NCBI GenBank assembly: GCA_023014335.1
Contig: JAECYW010000005.1
Coordinates: forward strand, 1,116,001 to 1,180,000
Direction: 5' to 3'
Source: Galerina marginata
Taxonomy: Eukaryota > Basidiomycota > Agaricomycetes > Agaricales > Galerinaceae
DNA length: 64,000 nt
Shown here: positions 21,468-33,346 of the stretch, in pieces
How positions within the stretch are numbered: position 1 is the stretch's first letter
How the letters are laid out: each line of letters begins with the position of its first letter
Notes under the pieces: model-generated
Told to the model about the DNA's origin: nothing
What the model saw: the letters and a program-made list of their open reading frames with translations, nothing else
The model's database searches: none
Program-made: the position numbers and the translations under genes

Positions 21468-22518
21468 ATGCCGGGTGAGTCTTCTCGTTCAGTCAATTCA
21501 ATCTATTTCGCTGATTACTTCAATGATAACAGATACTTATATTGATTGCTATGGGGGTATGCGAGACAGCACCACCCACAGGGCCATTTTCCCCCCCTTT
21601 GAAAGATTGTCGCCTGGTAAGTTCGGCATCAGTTCTGAGCGCAGAATCTTCATTAATGTTCTACAGCTTTCAGTGGCTTGGATGCGCTCTCAATCGCCGA
21701 ATTACAGCAACCTCTCGACTACGCGGTTCCTGGGCTTCAATGCCTTGCACCCAACACCTTCGACGAGCACAACCGGCCCCGCCCAACCAACTTGATTATT
21801 ACATCCCCGAATATGGATTGGATACCAAACCTCAACGAGGATCTCAAGGGTATCCAGGCCCGTACCGATGGCCACTTCTTCACCGGCGACTTCACCCTCT
21901 GGCCTCTATGGTTTTTTAACGGATCTTATTACCTTGCATATATTCGAGCTCGCCCCCCACAGGAGGAAATTGCTGGCCACAAGCACGGCCTGGCCTGGTA
22001 CGACCTTCAGAGGTCGGATTTTATTCTCGAACCCGGCTCTGCTGTCGGCGACATTGGGCGAGTTCGGGATGACCTCGTGAAGGCATTTCTGGATATGAGG
22101 CACAAGCTCTCGAAAGATGTCAAGCGATATTTGGACCGGGCTGACCATTTCATGCCTACCCAGCTGGCAGAACTTCAGTTTTGCGAGACGGGCATGCGTT
22201 TGGCATCGGTCACCCTCTCCTTTGCCCCCCAATTGTACATCCTCACCCTCATGACCGTCACCACTTTCCAGCGCTACTATTTGGAAACACTGGCGTGCTA
22301 CGAGTTTCTCACCAAGTGGAAGAACAGGAAGCTTTTGGAAGGTGATAAACCACATCCGGTTGATAAGGGGATAGTTGGAGCTGTGACCTGTCATGTCGAA
22401 ATCACAGTCAAATATTTCATGGAGGGTGTCCCGGTTTGGCTTGTTCGAACCCCCGATTTGATTTCTCGTCGAATCGCTACTTTCAACCACGTTTTGCCTT
22501 CGGTACCCGGACATATGC
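21468..22518 (+). pseudogene. Gene Y copy 1, 3'-truncated by Helitron-like element
   Basis: Same gene as 55395-57794 (minus). Exon 1 is 21468-21474 (ATGCCGG), exon 2 21533-21616, and exon 3 starts 21667 (continuing SGLDALSIAELQQPLDY). The coding sequence is near-identical to the intact copy up to RTPDLISRR and VPGHM, where it stops at the Helitron-like right end (22519). The rest of exon 3 and exon 4 are absent; the far side of the element lies in copia sequence. A truncated protein ending in element-encoded residues is conceivable. Function unknown. Confidence 0.85.
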
Positions 22519-25500
22519 ACTTGGTCAGAGGCCATTGCTGCGCATGGCAAAAACAAGTTCTTACTTTCAAGGTGAGTCCGACTATAAATAAAGGATAAAC
22601 AAGTAAATAATGCATAGTCCGCTCAAATCTGAAGCTATTAAGATGATCTTATACTCAAAAAAAGCAGAAAAATAAGGCGGTTCTAACAAGCCTAAAACGG
22701 CCTGGTCACGTGACCAGGAAGGCACTGATTTTTGCGAATTTTTTGATACCAAAATCATCAAAATTGGCCCAGTAACGGCTGAGATATGAAAACCATGCAG
22801 GGTCACTATATGAGTGAGAGTATTTCCATTGTCTGCATTAGGAACCATTTCTGCCTGCTATGCAGGCCGGAAAACAAGTTCTTTTACTACGTAAGAACTT
22901 GTAACAAGATTAATTATTAGACTACAATAAGAACTTTGTAACAAGATTAGTTCATACGTCACTTAGTTTTTATCAGATTGCCTTGAAAAAAAATGTGTAA
23001 TTATCAGAAAAATCAGGGCTAAAAGATGGTGTCACATATATATTGTCACATCTCTATGTGACTTACCAAATGCGGAATATTGTTTGAAATACATAGTAAA
23101 TAAGCCATATTGAGGGTTCTTAAGGGTTTTAAAAGAAAATAAAAATACTGATTATTTTTCTTTACCTAACAGGTGGTCTGTGCACACATATCACATGACA
23201 TATCCCTGAGAATATCTTTGTCCAAGTTGGTGCATTACCAAATCCAAGGCAATTGCACAAAGTCCTGCTGTGAGTTTGATTATGTAAGCTTCTAGAACAT
23301 TATTTTTATGTTATTTGGTCATGTTTTGCAATGTTTGGTGTGCCTTTTATGGGTTATCCAGTCAGCTTAACACCAATTTTCGGATTTTCACCAAGTTGAG
23401 CTGGCTGTTTGCCAGATTTGGACACCATGACATCATTGCAAAACATATGTAAATATTTGTACATTATTTTATATTGGTCTTGCTAAGACATTTTAGCATA
23501 TCTAGCTCACTGCAATCTGTTTTAAGTGTAAATTCAGACAAATTTGCGCTTTTTGGGTCGTGTGAACAGGTCACATGACCTAATCGTCCCTGGATACACA
23601 TGCCACATGAAAGCCCTGATTTTTGCGAATTTTTTGATACCAAAATCATCAAAATTGGCCCAGTAACGGCTGAGATATGAAAACCATGCAGGGTCACTAT
23701 ATGAGTGAGAGTATTTCCATTGTCTGCATTAGGAACCATTTCTGCCTGCTATGCAGGCCGGAAAACAAGTTCTTTTACTACGTAAGAACTTGTAACAAGA
23801 TTAATTATTAGACTACAATAAGAACTTTGTAACAAGATTAGTTCATACGTCACTTAGTTTTTATCAGATTGCCTTGAAAAAAAATGTGTAATTATCAGAA
23901 AAATCAGGGCTAAAAGATGGTGTCACATATATATTGTCACATCTCTATGTGACTTACCAAATGCGGAATATTGTTTGAAATACATAGTAAATAAGCCATA
24001 TTGAGGGTTCTTAAGGGTTTTAAAAGAAAATAAAAATACTGATTATTTTTCTTTACCTAACAGGTGGTCTGTGCACACATATCACATGACATATCCCTGA
24101 GAATATCTTTGTCCAAGTTGGTGCATTACCAAATCCAAGGCAATTGCACAAAGTCCTGCTGTGAGTTTGATTATGTAAGCTTCTAGAACATTATTTTTAT
24201 GTTATTTGGTCATGTTTTGCAATGTTTGGTGTGCCTTTTATGGGTTATCCAGTCAGCTTAACACCAATTTTCGGATTTTCACCAAGTTGAGCTGGCTGTT
24301 TGCCAGATTTGGACACCATGACATCATTGCAAAACATATGTAAATATTTGTACATTATTTTATATTGGTCTTGCTAAGACATTTTAGCATATCTAGCTCA
24401 CTGCAATCTGTTTTAAGTGTAAATTCAGACAAATTTGCGCTTTTTGGGTCGTGTGAACAGGTCACATGACCTAATCGTCCCTGGATACACATGCCACATG
24501 AAAGCCCTGATTTTTGCGAATTTTTTGATACCAAAATCATCAAAATTGGCCCAGTAACGGCTGAGATATGAAAACCATGCAGGGTCACTATATGAGTGAG
24601 AGTATTTCCATTGTCTGCATTAGGAACCATTTCTGCCTGCTATGCAGGCCGGAAAACAAGTTCTTTTACTACGTAAGAACTTGTAACAAGATTAATTATT
24701 AGACTACAATAAGAACTTTGTAACAAGATTAGTTCATACGTCACTTAGTTTTTATCAGATTGCCTTGAAAAAAAATGTGTAATTATCAGAAAAATCAGGG
24801 CTAAAAGATGGTGTCACATATATATTGTCACATCTCTATGTGACTTACCAAATGCGGAATATTGTTTGAAATACATAGTAAATAAGCCATATTGAGGGTT
24901 CTTAAGGGTTTTAAAAGAAAATAAAAATACTGATTATTTTTCTTTACCTAACAGGTGGTCTGTGCACACATATCACATGACATATCCCTGAGAATATCTT
25001 TGTCCAAGTTGGTGCATTACCAAATCCAAGGCAATTGCACAAAGTCCTGCTGTGAGTTTGATTATGTAAGCTTCTAAAACATTATTTTCATCTTATTTGG
25101 TCATGTTTTGCAATGTTTGGTGTGCCTTTTATGGGTTATCCAGTTAGTTTAACACCAATTTTGCGATTTTCACTGAGTTAAGCTGGCTGTTTGCCAGATT
25201 TGGACACCATGACATCATTGCAAAACATATGTAAATATTTGTACATTATTCTAGATTGGTCTGGGCGACACATTTTAGCATATCTAGCTCATTCAAATCT
25301 GTTTTAAGCATAAATTCACACAAATTTGCGCTTTTTGGGTTGTGTGAACAAGTCACATGACCTAATCAACCCTGGATACACATGCCACATGAAAGCCCTG
25401 ATTTTTACGAATTTTTTGATACCAAGATCATAAAAATTGGCCTAGTAATGGCTGAGATACAGAAACCATGCAGGGTCACTATAGCAGTGGGAGAATTTCC

Positions 25501-25576
25501 ATTGGTTTTGTTAGGAACCATTTTCTTCTGCTATCAAGTGTAGAAAACAAGTTCTTTTACTACGTAAGAACTTGTA
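22519..25576 (-). mobile_element. Helitron-like element with internal tandem array (3.06 kb)
   Basis: Minus strand, TACAAG (25576) to GACCAAGT (22519). The right flank matches the copia empty site (cttcaT-gaatttgg, compare 45691-45698) and the left flank matches gene Y (acatatgc-aacgcg, compare 56746-56751). The two sides thus come from different loci, implying recombination between copies or an aberrant rolling-circle event. Inside are a right module, then repeated left-plus-internal units of 891 bp, then a diverged terminal left module. Confidence 0.85.
22725..25400. repeat. 891-bp tandem array inside the Helitron-like element
   Basis: Three consecutive left-module plus internal units with an exact 891-bp period; for example, 22848, 23739 and 24630 are equivalent. 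The first two look identical and the third diverges after about 25075. Head-to-tail repeats of a terminal module are an expected product of rolling-circle replication, but unequal crossing-over could also produce them. Confidence 0.9.
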
Positions 25577-25737
25577 ATGAAGAATATTGCGCATCCAACA
25601 TATCTCCTTGCCAGCCTCTACTGCAGCTACATATTCGGCCTCTGTTATAGACAATGCAATAATGCCTTGGAGCTTGCTTGATCAACCAATTGAACCACCA
25701 GCCATAGTGGTAACATAGCCACTTGTGGACTTTCCAG
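25577..25737 (-). pseudogene. Ty1/copia RNase H fragment
   Basis: Nearly identical to 45699-45850 of the minus-strand copia element. The minus-strand translation includes GIIAL-TEAEYVAAVEAG and KEICWMRNI. It is bounded by the Helitron-like end on the left and by an LTR (tgttaaag) on the right, so one copia LTR element inserted into another. Confidence 0.85.
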
Positions 25738-26485
25738 TGTTAAAGCTGCTTGCCCACTCTCTATAACATTCTATTCTTTCCATCTTATCTTATCAGATTA
25801 GATTAGATCCTTATCAGAACATACTTCATTTATGTAGTTCTTCATTTGATCTTTTTCAGATTCTTATCACTTCTTTCCCCATTTGGGTATATTGCTCATT
25901 TTCATATATAAAGGCTTAGCTAGTTGCCAGAAGTCCCCAGTTACTCACTCCAGACTTCAGGCAAGTATATAGTCATTTCACAATATCATTAGTTACTCAC
26001 TCCGGACTTCAGCTCTTCATTACAAGTTCTTACGTAGTAAAAGAACTTGTTTTCCGGCCTGCATAGCAGGCAGAAAACATTCCTAACGCAATGGTTTGAA
26101 ATTCTCCCACTCATACTGTGACCCTGCATGGTTTCTGTATCTCAGCCATTACTGGGCCAATTTTGATGATCTTGGTATCAAAAAATTTGTAAAAATCAGG
26201 GCCTTCCTGGCAGGCTCGTTAGATCCGCCTCATTTTTCTGCTTTTTTTGAGTATAAGATCATCCTAATAGCTTCAGATTTGAGCGGACTACATATTATTT
26301 ACTTATTTAACATGTATTTATGTAATAACATTTCTCTAGGTACTGCCTCACCCCCAAAGTAAGAACTTGTTTTTGCCATGCGCAGCAATGGCTTCTGACC
26401 AAGTAGCTCATCTGTCCTTTATACTGAGTTCCTCATATTTGACACTCCGCTGCCTCACGTGTTCCCACGCTTGCCTGCTTTAACA
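25738..26485 (+). repeat. Ty1/copia 5' LTR, split by a Helitron-like insertion
   Basis: Begins TGTTAAAGC and ends GCTTTAACA. Without the 384-bp insertion it is about 364 bp long and matches the reverse complement of the LTR at 45024-45387. It contains tatataaagg near 25906, a likely promoter TATA element. The copia gag start lies about 390 bp downstream. Confidence 0.88.
26021..26404 (+). mobile_element. Helitron-like non-autonomous element, short form, in copia LTR
   Basis: 384 bp, TACAAG to GACCAAGT. The other copy of the LTR (45024-45387) supplies the empty site: ctcttcaT-agctcatc. This is one of the cleanest filled/empty comparisons in the window and shows that only a single T is shared. 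Confidence 0.93.
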
Positions 26486-27309
26486 GGTTATGGGCCCCAC
26501 GCTATAAGCACTCCAATTAAGTGTTTTGCAAACTTGGTCTATTTGCACTTTTTGCACAAATCGGTCATTTTAGTCTTTTTGCTTTGTAACCCCTATCAGG
26601 CCCGGCCTTACATTGCTGCTGCTAGTAGGGAGGAACGTGCACACTATTAGAGCGGCGTTTCACTCGGATCTGCCTACCCGGTTGCCGAGTTACATACAAT
26701 TTTCTATTTTTGTCTAGTTTACCTAGTTAGCACTTTTCACCTTTCTTGAGTTCGCAAAGCACCAAGAGCTCGGAACATTGTATAACTCAGTTTGGCACGT
26801 CCACACACGTCCATACATGTCCTCACAAACATCTATCAACACACATCACTTTCCCATCACTCAATCACATCATGACTTCTAACACTCCCAATTTTACCAA
26901 ATTGTCTTCTTCCAACTATAAGACCTGGGCTGGCAAAATGCAAGCCTGGCTGCAAGCTCAAGGTGTCTGGCGCATAGTCACTGGTGCCAAGACCAAACCA
27001 ACAGTTACCTTGCCAACCGCTACTGAGGCCGAGACAACTGCCCTTGATGCTTGGTTGGACAAAGCAGATAAGGCTTCTGGCCAAATCTACTTAATAGTGG
27101 AACCAGATCAACGTATCCACTTCAATGGAATTACAGATGATCCAGTCAAGATGTGTCAAGCTCTTAACGCTGTTCACCTTCAGAGACGTCCTGGCAACAG
27201 GTTTAACGCTTATGACAACCTATTCTCCATTAGGAAGGGAGAGGAGGAGAGTCTTCAAACTTTGATCAACAGAGTTGATGAAGCTATCTGCCGCACTCAG
27301 GATCTTTGT

Positions 27310-27775
27310 GTTATTTGTCCTCGCAATTTGTTGGGTGCCTTAACCTCCCACTCTGCCTTTGTTCATATGGCTGGTATGGGTTTTGGGTCGTCAAGGCGTG
27401 GGTGGATGAGGGTTTTTGGGTCGGGTTTGGGTCTGGAAGTGGGCGTCGGGTTTGGAAGGCGGGGAGAGTGCAGCAGCTGCGGCTGCCAGGAGATGTGCGG
27501 GCGGGCTTTGGCTCGTCTAAACGTGGTATTGGCGTAGCGATGGGGGCCGTCCCTCCCTTGCGGGACTGGGCAGTTAGGTGGTCCGTCCCCCCTCGCAAAG
27601 GCCTGGTGCACGAAGGACACCGTTGGAAGGATTCGGAAGAAGCGAATGGGTCTGGGTTCGGTCCGGGAATTAGTAGTTTATTGCGCGCTTTCGACCGGGG
27701 ATTTGTATTAGTTAGGCGACCGGACTGCTTTTGCGCACCGGTATATAAATTGTTGATTTAAAAAAAAAAAAAAAA
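27310..27775 (+). mobile_element. Poly(A)-tailed retroposon (466 bp) in copia gag
   Basis: Flanked by a perfect 15-bp target duplication, actcaggatctttgt at 27295-27309 and 27776-27790, and ending in about 17 A residues after ttgttgattt. This is the signature of LINE-type target-primed insertion. The body is GC-rich with G-rich runs and has no recognisable protein or tRNA-derived head. It is a SINE, a 5'-truncated LINE or a retroposed transcript. Confidence 0.9.
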
Positions 27776-29427
27776 ACTCAGGATCTTTGTCCAGACAAGT
27801 TTGATCTTGCCAAACTGGATGAAGAACTTGGCTCTATGTCTCTGATCAGAGCCCTCCCCAAAGAGTACAACACTTTTGCCTCTTCACTTCTCCTTCTGGA
27901 CAAACTTGACAAGGCCACAATTCATCAGGCCTTTGTCACTGAGGAGACTCAGCGTTGTCGTCGCGCTTTTGAAATGCCTGCAGTTGGTTCTGCACTCAAA
28001 GCGTCATCTTCTTCACTCTCCAAGCTTATTGAGCTTCTTTGCACATTCTGTGGTATGACCAATCACACCATGGAAAACTGTCATGCATTTGCAAGGGCTC
28101 AAAAGACAGCAAAGGAGAATGTAGAAAATCGTCGCAAAGGCAACAAGAACAAGGCTAATAAGGCCCAGGACACCAATGGTGAGAAGAGCAACCAAGCCAA
28201 AGATGCTGTTGTTGAATCTGCTGGAAATGCAAGTGTTCTTTCTACTTTTGATCCTTCTGATCCTACCTCCCCTTTGGTCAATGATGCTGACCATGATTGA
28301 AATGCAGACACAGGGGCTACTTCTAATATGACCCCTCATCGTCGCTGGCTTCGCAATTATAAGCCTCTCCGCATTCCAATCAAGTTGGCAGATGCCACCA
28401 TTATTTATTCTGAAGGGGTGGGCACTGTGGTTTTCAACCCAGTTGTAAAAGGAAAGAAATTAAGATCAGTGGAATTTACCAGAGTCTTGCATGTACCACT
28501 ACTCCGAAACAATTTACTTGCTTGTTTATATTTAACCAAACATAAAGGGATTAAAATTCACATTGATTCATCCACAATGCAATTTTCCCTAAACAAGCAA
28601 CTTTTGTTCACTGCCTCCATTGATGCCAACAATGTTGCTCTCTTGGACGGTGTTACAGAACCTATTTCGGAGTTTGCCAATGTAGCAGCTAAATCCACTC
28701 TCCCTCTTGATCTCAATCTCTGGCATCGCAGACTTGCACATCACAGCTATGCTGATGTTCAGAAGATGATTCAAAAGGAGATGGTTACTGGACTTGTGTT
28801 GAACTCCAAGCAAAAGCCAGATCCTATCTGTGAACCATGCCTTGCAGGCAAAATGTGTTCAAACCCCTTTCCCACATCTCCCAGCAAATCTGCAATGCCT
28901 TTAGAGCTGATTCACTCTGATCTTCATGGTCCTCTTCCTGTCTGAACTCCTGAAGGTTATCGTTACTGGATAACCTTTATTGATGACTGCACTAGCCTTT
29001 GGGCTGTAATGCGTCTCAAACAGAAGAGTGATGCATTTGAAGCATTCAAAACATTCAAAGCATGGGCTGAGAACATGTTGAATGCCAAGATCAAAGCTCT
29101 GCAGGATGATAAAGCTGGAGAGTACATGTCTGCTGCCTTCATTAAATTCACTGAACAATGTGGCATTGTGCATCTTCATACTATATGCAACCGCCCTCAG
29201 ATGAATGGAGTTGCAGAATGTGCCAACCGCACCATGGCAGATGATATCACTGCTATGCTCACTGAAAGTTGCATGCCAGCCTCATTTTGGGGTAAATGCC
29301 TTGAAGCATATGTGCATGTCAAAAACAGGATTCCTACTGCTCCATTGCCAGATAAAACACCTTATGAGGCATGGTTCAAGAAAAAACCTGATGTGAGCCA
29401 TTTACGGGTTTGGGGGTGCACTGCACT

Positions 29428-30985
29428 TCAGTGACCCACCAAACATAACCTACTAGGTTGATTAATTTCTGATAGAAAATACAATCTAGAGGAGGCTCTG
29501 AAACATTTTTCAGAAACATTTTTTAGCCAAATATTTCTGTAGAATAAATATTTGTTTTCTCAAATGCAATAATGTTTTTGTGACATCCAGAAATGTTTTG
29601 TTCTTAGAAAATATATTTATTATTGATATGGTGGCAGGGGTCCTTCTACTAAAATATTTTCTGGGCATTTCTATAAAAGATTACCTATACAATATTGATA
29701 CTGTATATAGGATTAGTTTCAAATGTAAAGTAGATATATGAGTAGATAAACAAGTAATTAAATATACTGATATTCAAAAATATTATAAATTGAAAAAAAA
29801 AAATCTAAATAATGAAAATTCCCAAATCAGAGTGATCATCAAATGATTTGACCAGTTACAAAATGCAATAGGAATGCTTGACATATACTGCATTATAAGG
29901 GTGAAAAAAATAGATGTTTTATAAAATATCAAAATGTTAAAAATGTTAAAATAGTGAAAAACTAAACAATTTAAAGAGTAATATCTTTTAATTTTAACAT
30001 CATCTTGTAGCTCTGAATTTTCTCAATTTTCTGATATTTAAATCAGGGCAATCAGATAAAAAACTAAGCAAGTTATAGTCAAATTACATTTCAACAGAGA
30101 AGCGTTCAAAAGTGTATTGTGTGTTTTTCTTGGCAAGTAAGGCATGATACCAACAGATTCTGGATCCAAAAAAATAGCTCTATGTTTTCTATTAATAGAC
30201 CCTGACCTGAAAATGCCTTTTTTGAAACTAGTTCTATTTATAGATCAGACTCTGAACTATTTTTATACTCTTGCTCTAATCTAAGCTGTTTCTATTAATA
30301 GATTAATGCTCAGACCTTCTTTATGAACTATTTTTAGACACCAAGTACAACTTCAAATTTTGAAACTGTTTCTATTTATAGATGAGCCTTTTAGAAACTA
30401 TTTTTAGACACCAACTATCAATTTCAAATTTTATCAATGTGTTTATTTATAATCTATTAATCAGGTATATAAACTTAAGGCAGTTCTATTTTTAGAAGTA
30501 TGTCTATTTTTAAAACTAAGATCTTGAAATATTTTAGAATTCTTTCTATTTTTAGCTGGACCCTGAAATTCCATTTTGGCAACTATTTCTATTTATAGTC
30601 TTATCAGCTATTTTTAGAACAAGTCTTGTTTTGCCCATATCTCACTGAAAAATGTAAATATTAATATGATTTAAATTGTAAAATAGTTTAAAAATATATT
30701 ACTTTCTTTTGAGATACTCTTTCCTTTTTGGGAAATTTTCCCATCTGCCAAATCTGGTTTCAAGAAGCCTGATAACGATTTTGATGCAGCCTATATCTCA
30801 ATAAGGAATAAGGATAAAATTATAATTTAAATAGATTTGAAATCGCCCTAATGAGTAGTACAACTTTTGTTATCAGCACAGCCACATCCAATCACTTTTG
30901 GAAATTTCATTTATTTAAATAAATCATTGATTGATCAGTTTGCTATTTAAGGCAGCTCAAACAGTTGGATATGCTATAACTTAAT
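29428..30985. mobile_element. Unclassified AT-rich insertion in copia integrase (about 1.56 kb)
   Basis: It separates the copia frame WGCTA from QHKMRDKQKS. The left end cttcagtgaccca...ggttgattaatt reappears at 48632, also at a break in a copia gene. Both copies share gtgacatcc/gtgacggtcc and ggtggcaggggtcc. Runs of tctatttatagat/ctatttttag fill 30180-30610. No gene, inverted termini or clear target duplication were found. Confidence 0.6.
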
Positions 30986-31159
30986 GAAATTCAACATAAA
31001 ATGAGAGATAAGCAAAAATCACTTCAGTCACATATGGAGGAATGTGTATTTGTTGGTTACCCTTCTGGGTATATGTGGCTTGTCAGCCATTGGCATGGCA
31101 TTTACGAGTCCAATTTTTTTCTCCTTTGTAGCCAAGACTGGCATGCAGATGGGATATGT

Positions 31160-31522
31160 TACAAGTTCTTACGGAGTAAAAGAACTTGTTTTCTACACTT
31201 AATAGCAGAAAGAAATGGTTCCTAACGCGATCGTTCGAAATTCTCCCACTGCTATAGTGACCCTGCATGGTTTCTGTATCTCAGCCATTACTGGGCCAAT
31301 TTTGATGATCTTGGGATCCAAAAAATCGTAAATATCAGGGCCTTTAGGCTTGTTAGAACCGCCTCATTTTTCTGCTTTTTTTGAGTATAAGATCATCCCA
31401 ATCGGTTCAGATTTGAGCGGACTACCTATTATTTACTTATTTAACATGTATTTAGGTAATAACAAAAACCCCCAAGGTAAGAACTTGTTTTTGCCATGCG
31501 CAGCAATGGCCTCTGAACAAGT
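31160..31522 (+). mobile_element. Helitron-like non-autonomous element, short form (363 bp)
   Basis: TACAAG (31160) to GAACAAGT (31522). The left hairpin belongs to the second subtype (ttctacacttaatagcagaa instead of GCCTGC/GCAGGC), and the central CTGGTCACGTGACCAG palindrome is missing. Confidence 0.85.
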
Positions 31523-32936
31523 TGTACAGTGCAGATGAGGTGAATGGTAGCAGTGATGTGAGGCTGACAGAGAAGGTCCATGATGTCATCAAAAAGCTAA
31601 TACATATTGAAATGGGTGGACAAATGTTGTCATGGGAGAAAAACGGCAGTGACGTGATGCATCTCCCATGGCTGCGGTGTACAAAGTATCTGCATCCTTT
31701 GCACCACCTCCAATCTCAATGAATTCCTTTCTGCAGCAGTTGGACACTCCTGCAACAAAGCCAGCCGCCTGTGCCTCAACGGAGGGACTTACAAAGATGT
31801 TATTCATATCTCTGACTCCCTCTCCCTTCCTAAAATCTGCGAGTACATGTCAGACAGCCATTTGCATCAATTATAACTGCCCGATGTACCCCTCTGACGT
31901 CCCACTCCTGTGGCACTGTTATTGACCCTTCCCGCCCTTTCTGTCTTCCATGCCAATATCCAATCAAACAGACTCAGGCTGCCTGGTGTGTACATCCCGC
32001 GGCAGCACGAATCGCACAGCAACATCCACTTGTGTTCATTGACTCAGAGTGTGCTAGGTGCTCAGCGATCATCAACGACATTGACATGGTTGAAGGAGGT
32101 GGAAGGCTGGTAATATCAACAAAGGTGAGTACTTGTTTATTTTAGTGCTTGAATACATGTTTACCTTGTATCTAGTCCCCTCGTTCACTTGCCGTGCCAA
32201 TAGATCGTAACTCTATGCCAAGGGCTGGCCCTTGGGAGAACAAGGTGGAAATTGACATCAGCCACATAACTGGAGCCAGCAACAGACGAGGAAACTCACC
32301 AAGGGCTCATCCCTGCCGCCAAGGCCCTCTTTCTTCCTCCTTGAAGTCAACAAGGAAGACCGCCACCCACGTCGGTAAATACTGCCCGATGTAGTAATAC
32401 TGTACGTACCAAGAACCCCGTCAACTCCTCTTCTGTGCTGCCCTTGTTGACCCCGATGCTTCCATTTCTGTCTTCCATGCTCCAATCGAACCCAACTGGT
32501 CACGCCCAGGTCGCCGCCGCACATTTTCCCGTGGCCGTACAAATCAGCCTTCAAGGGCTCATTATGCGAGCGCAGCCGCCAGTTCAAATATTGAGGGACA
32601 ATATACTCTCCACTGGACCTTTCCATAAAGGTCTTCAAGCCAAGAGAAAATGGCGAATGTAGTAGGCACTTCATCGGATGATTAATGTTACGCACCACAA
32701 GGACCAAATGTAAGACATACCGGGAGTTGTGACACAGGGATCCATGAACAGATTAAAATACACCCATTCGCAATGTAAGACGGAGCAGCACGACAATATA
32801 GCATAACAGACCTGTCGGCAGAGCCAACCCAGAAGGTTTCTTGCCTCCAACTTATGTTGGCCCACGAGATAGCAGTAATTTCCGCGCCAATATTAACTGA
32901 CTGCTTGAGAAGCCCAGATAGCAGATCATATATTCT
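31523..32936. other. Low-copy sequence flanking the LTR element; possible gene debris
   Basis: No gene recognised. Less AT-rich than the surroundings. One plus-strand stretch (31980-32110) ends at a donor-like gtgagt (about 32126) with an acceptor-like tag about 50 bp on, suggesting an exon-intron-exon remnant, but no family is recognised. It is the 5' flank of the LTR element; the same locus resumes at 41247. Confidence 0.3.
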
Positions 32937-33346
32937 TGTAAGATAGCTTTTCCCATCTTCCTACCTTTCCTTTCCATCTACTTGATACTATCTGGACTAT
33001 AGGGTATGGCTAGTTACATATGATGTCACATTACTGTGACATCTGGTAGATATAGTCATTCTCGTCACATTTGTCAATATAACTCTCTTACTATCATCTT
33101 CAAGAAGCCTACACGCTTACTTCCCTCACTACCTGCTGTTAACCAGGCTGAGGAGTACGCTAAGGCCTACTGACTGATCTTAGAGATCTACATACGTAGA
33201 TCTAAGAGGGAGTTACCCTTATCAGCCCAACTATTTCTCTTATCTCGCTCTCCGACTTTGGTTTATACCAAGGTCATCACACCTCTGCCCGCCCGAAGGT
33301 CGTAGGCGTTTCACCACTGAACCAGAGACGCTAACAGTGTCTCACA
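32937..33346 (+). repeat. 5' LTR (410 bp)
   Basis: Starts TGTAAGATAG, ends GTGTCTCACA. It contains the palindrome-like gatctacatacgtagatc and a long-range inverted repeat with the adjacent primer-binding region (acagtgtc ... gacactgt). Confidence 0.95.

Larger units (their letters stand above)
26872..31159 (+). pseudogene. Ty1/copia gag-protease-integrase, interrupted
   Basis: ATG at 26872 (MTSNTPNFTKLSSSNYKTW) begins a copia Gag, followed by the zinc knuckle CTFCGMTNHTMENC, the protease active site NADTGATSN and integrase. The integrase shows an HRRLAHH ... CEPC zinc module, then IHSDLHGP, DDKAGEYMS and NGVAECANRT as catalytic regions. The frame is broken by a retroposed insertion (27310-27775), TGA stops at 28298-28300 and 28943-28945, and an approximately 1.56-kb insertion after WGCTAL (29428 to about 30985). 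The reading continues as MRDKQKSLQSHMEECVFVGYP until a Helitron-like element at 31160. Reverse transcriptase is absent. Not functional. Confidence 0.9.

Noticed and set aside
22519..22905. The element as a spliceosomal intron gained in genes
   Set aside because: Its exact ends are TACAAG/CCAAGT, not GT/AG, and most genic copies are in the orientation where the splice-like signals are antisense.
31589..32707. Small ORFs around 31.6-32.7 kb as genes
   Set aside because: Short, overlapping on both strands, no recognisable family; kept only as possible debris.
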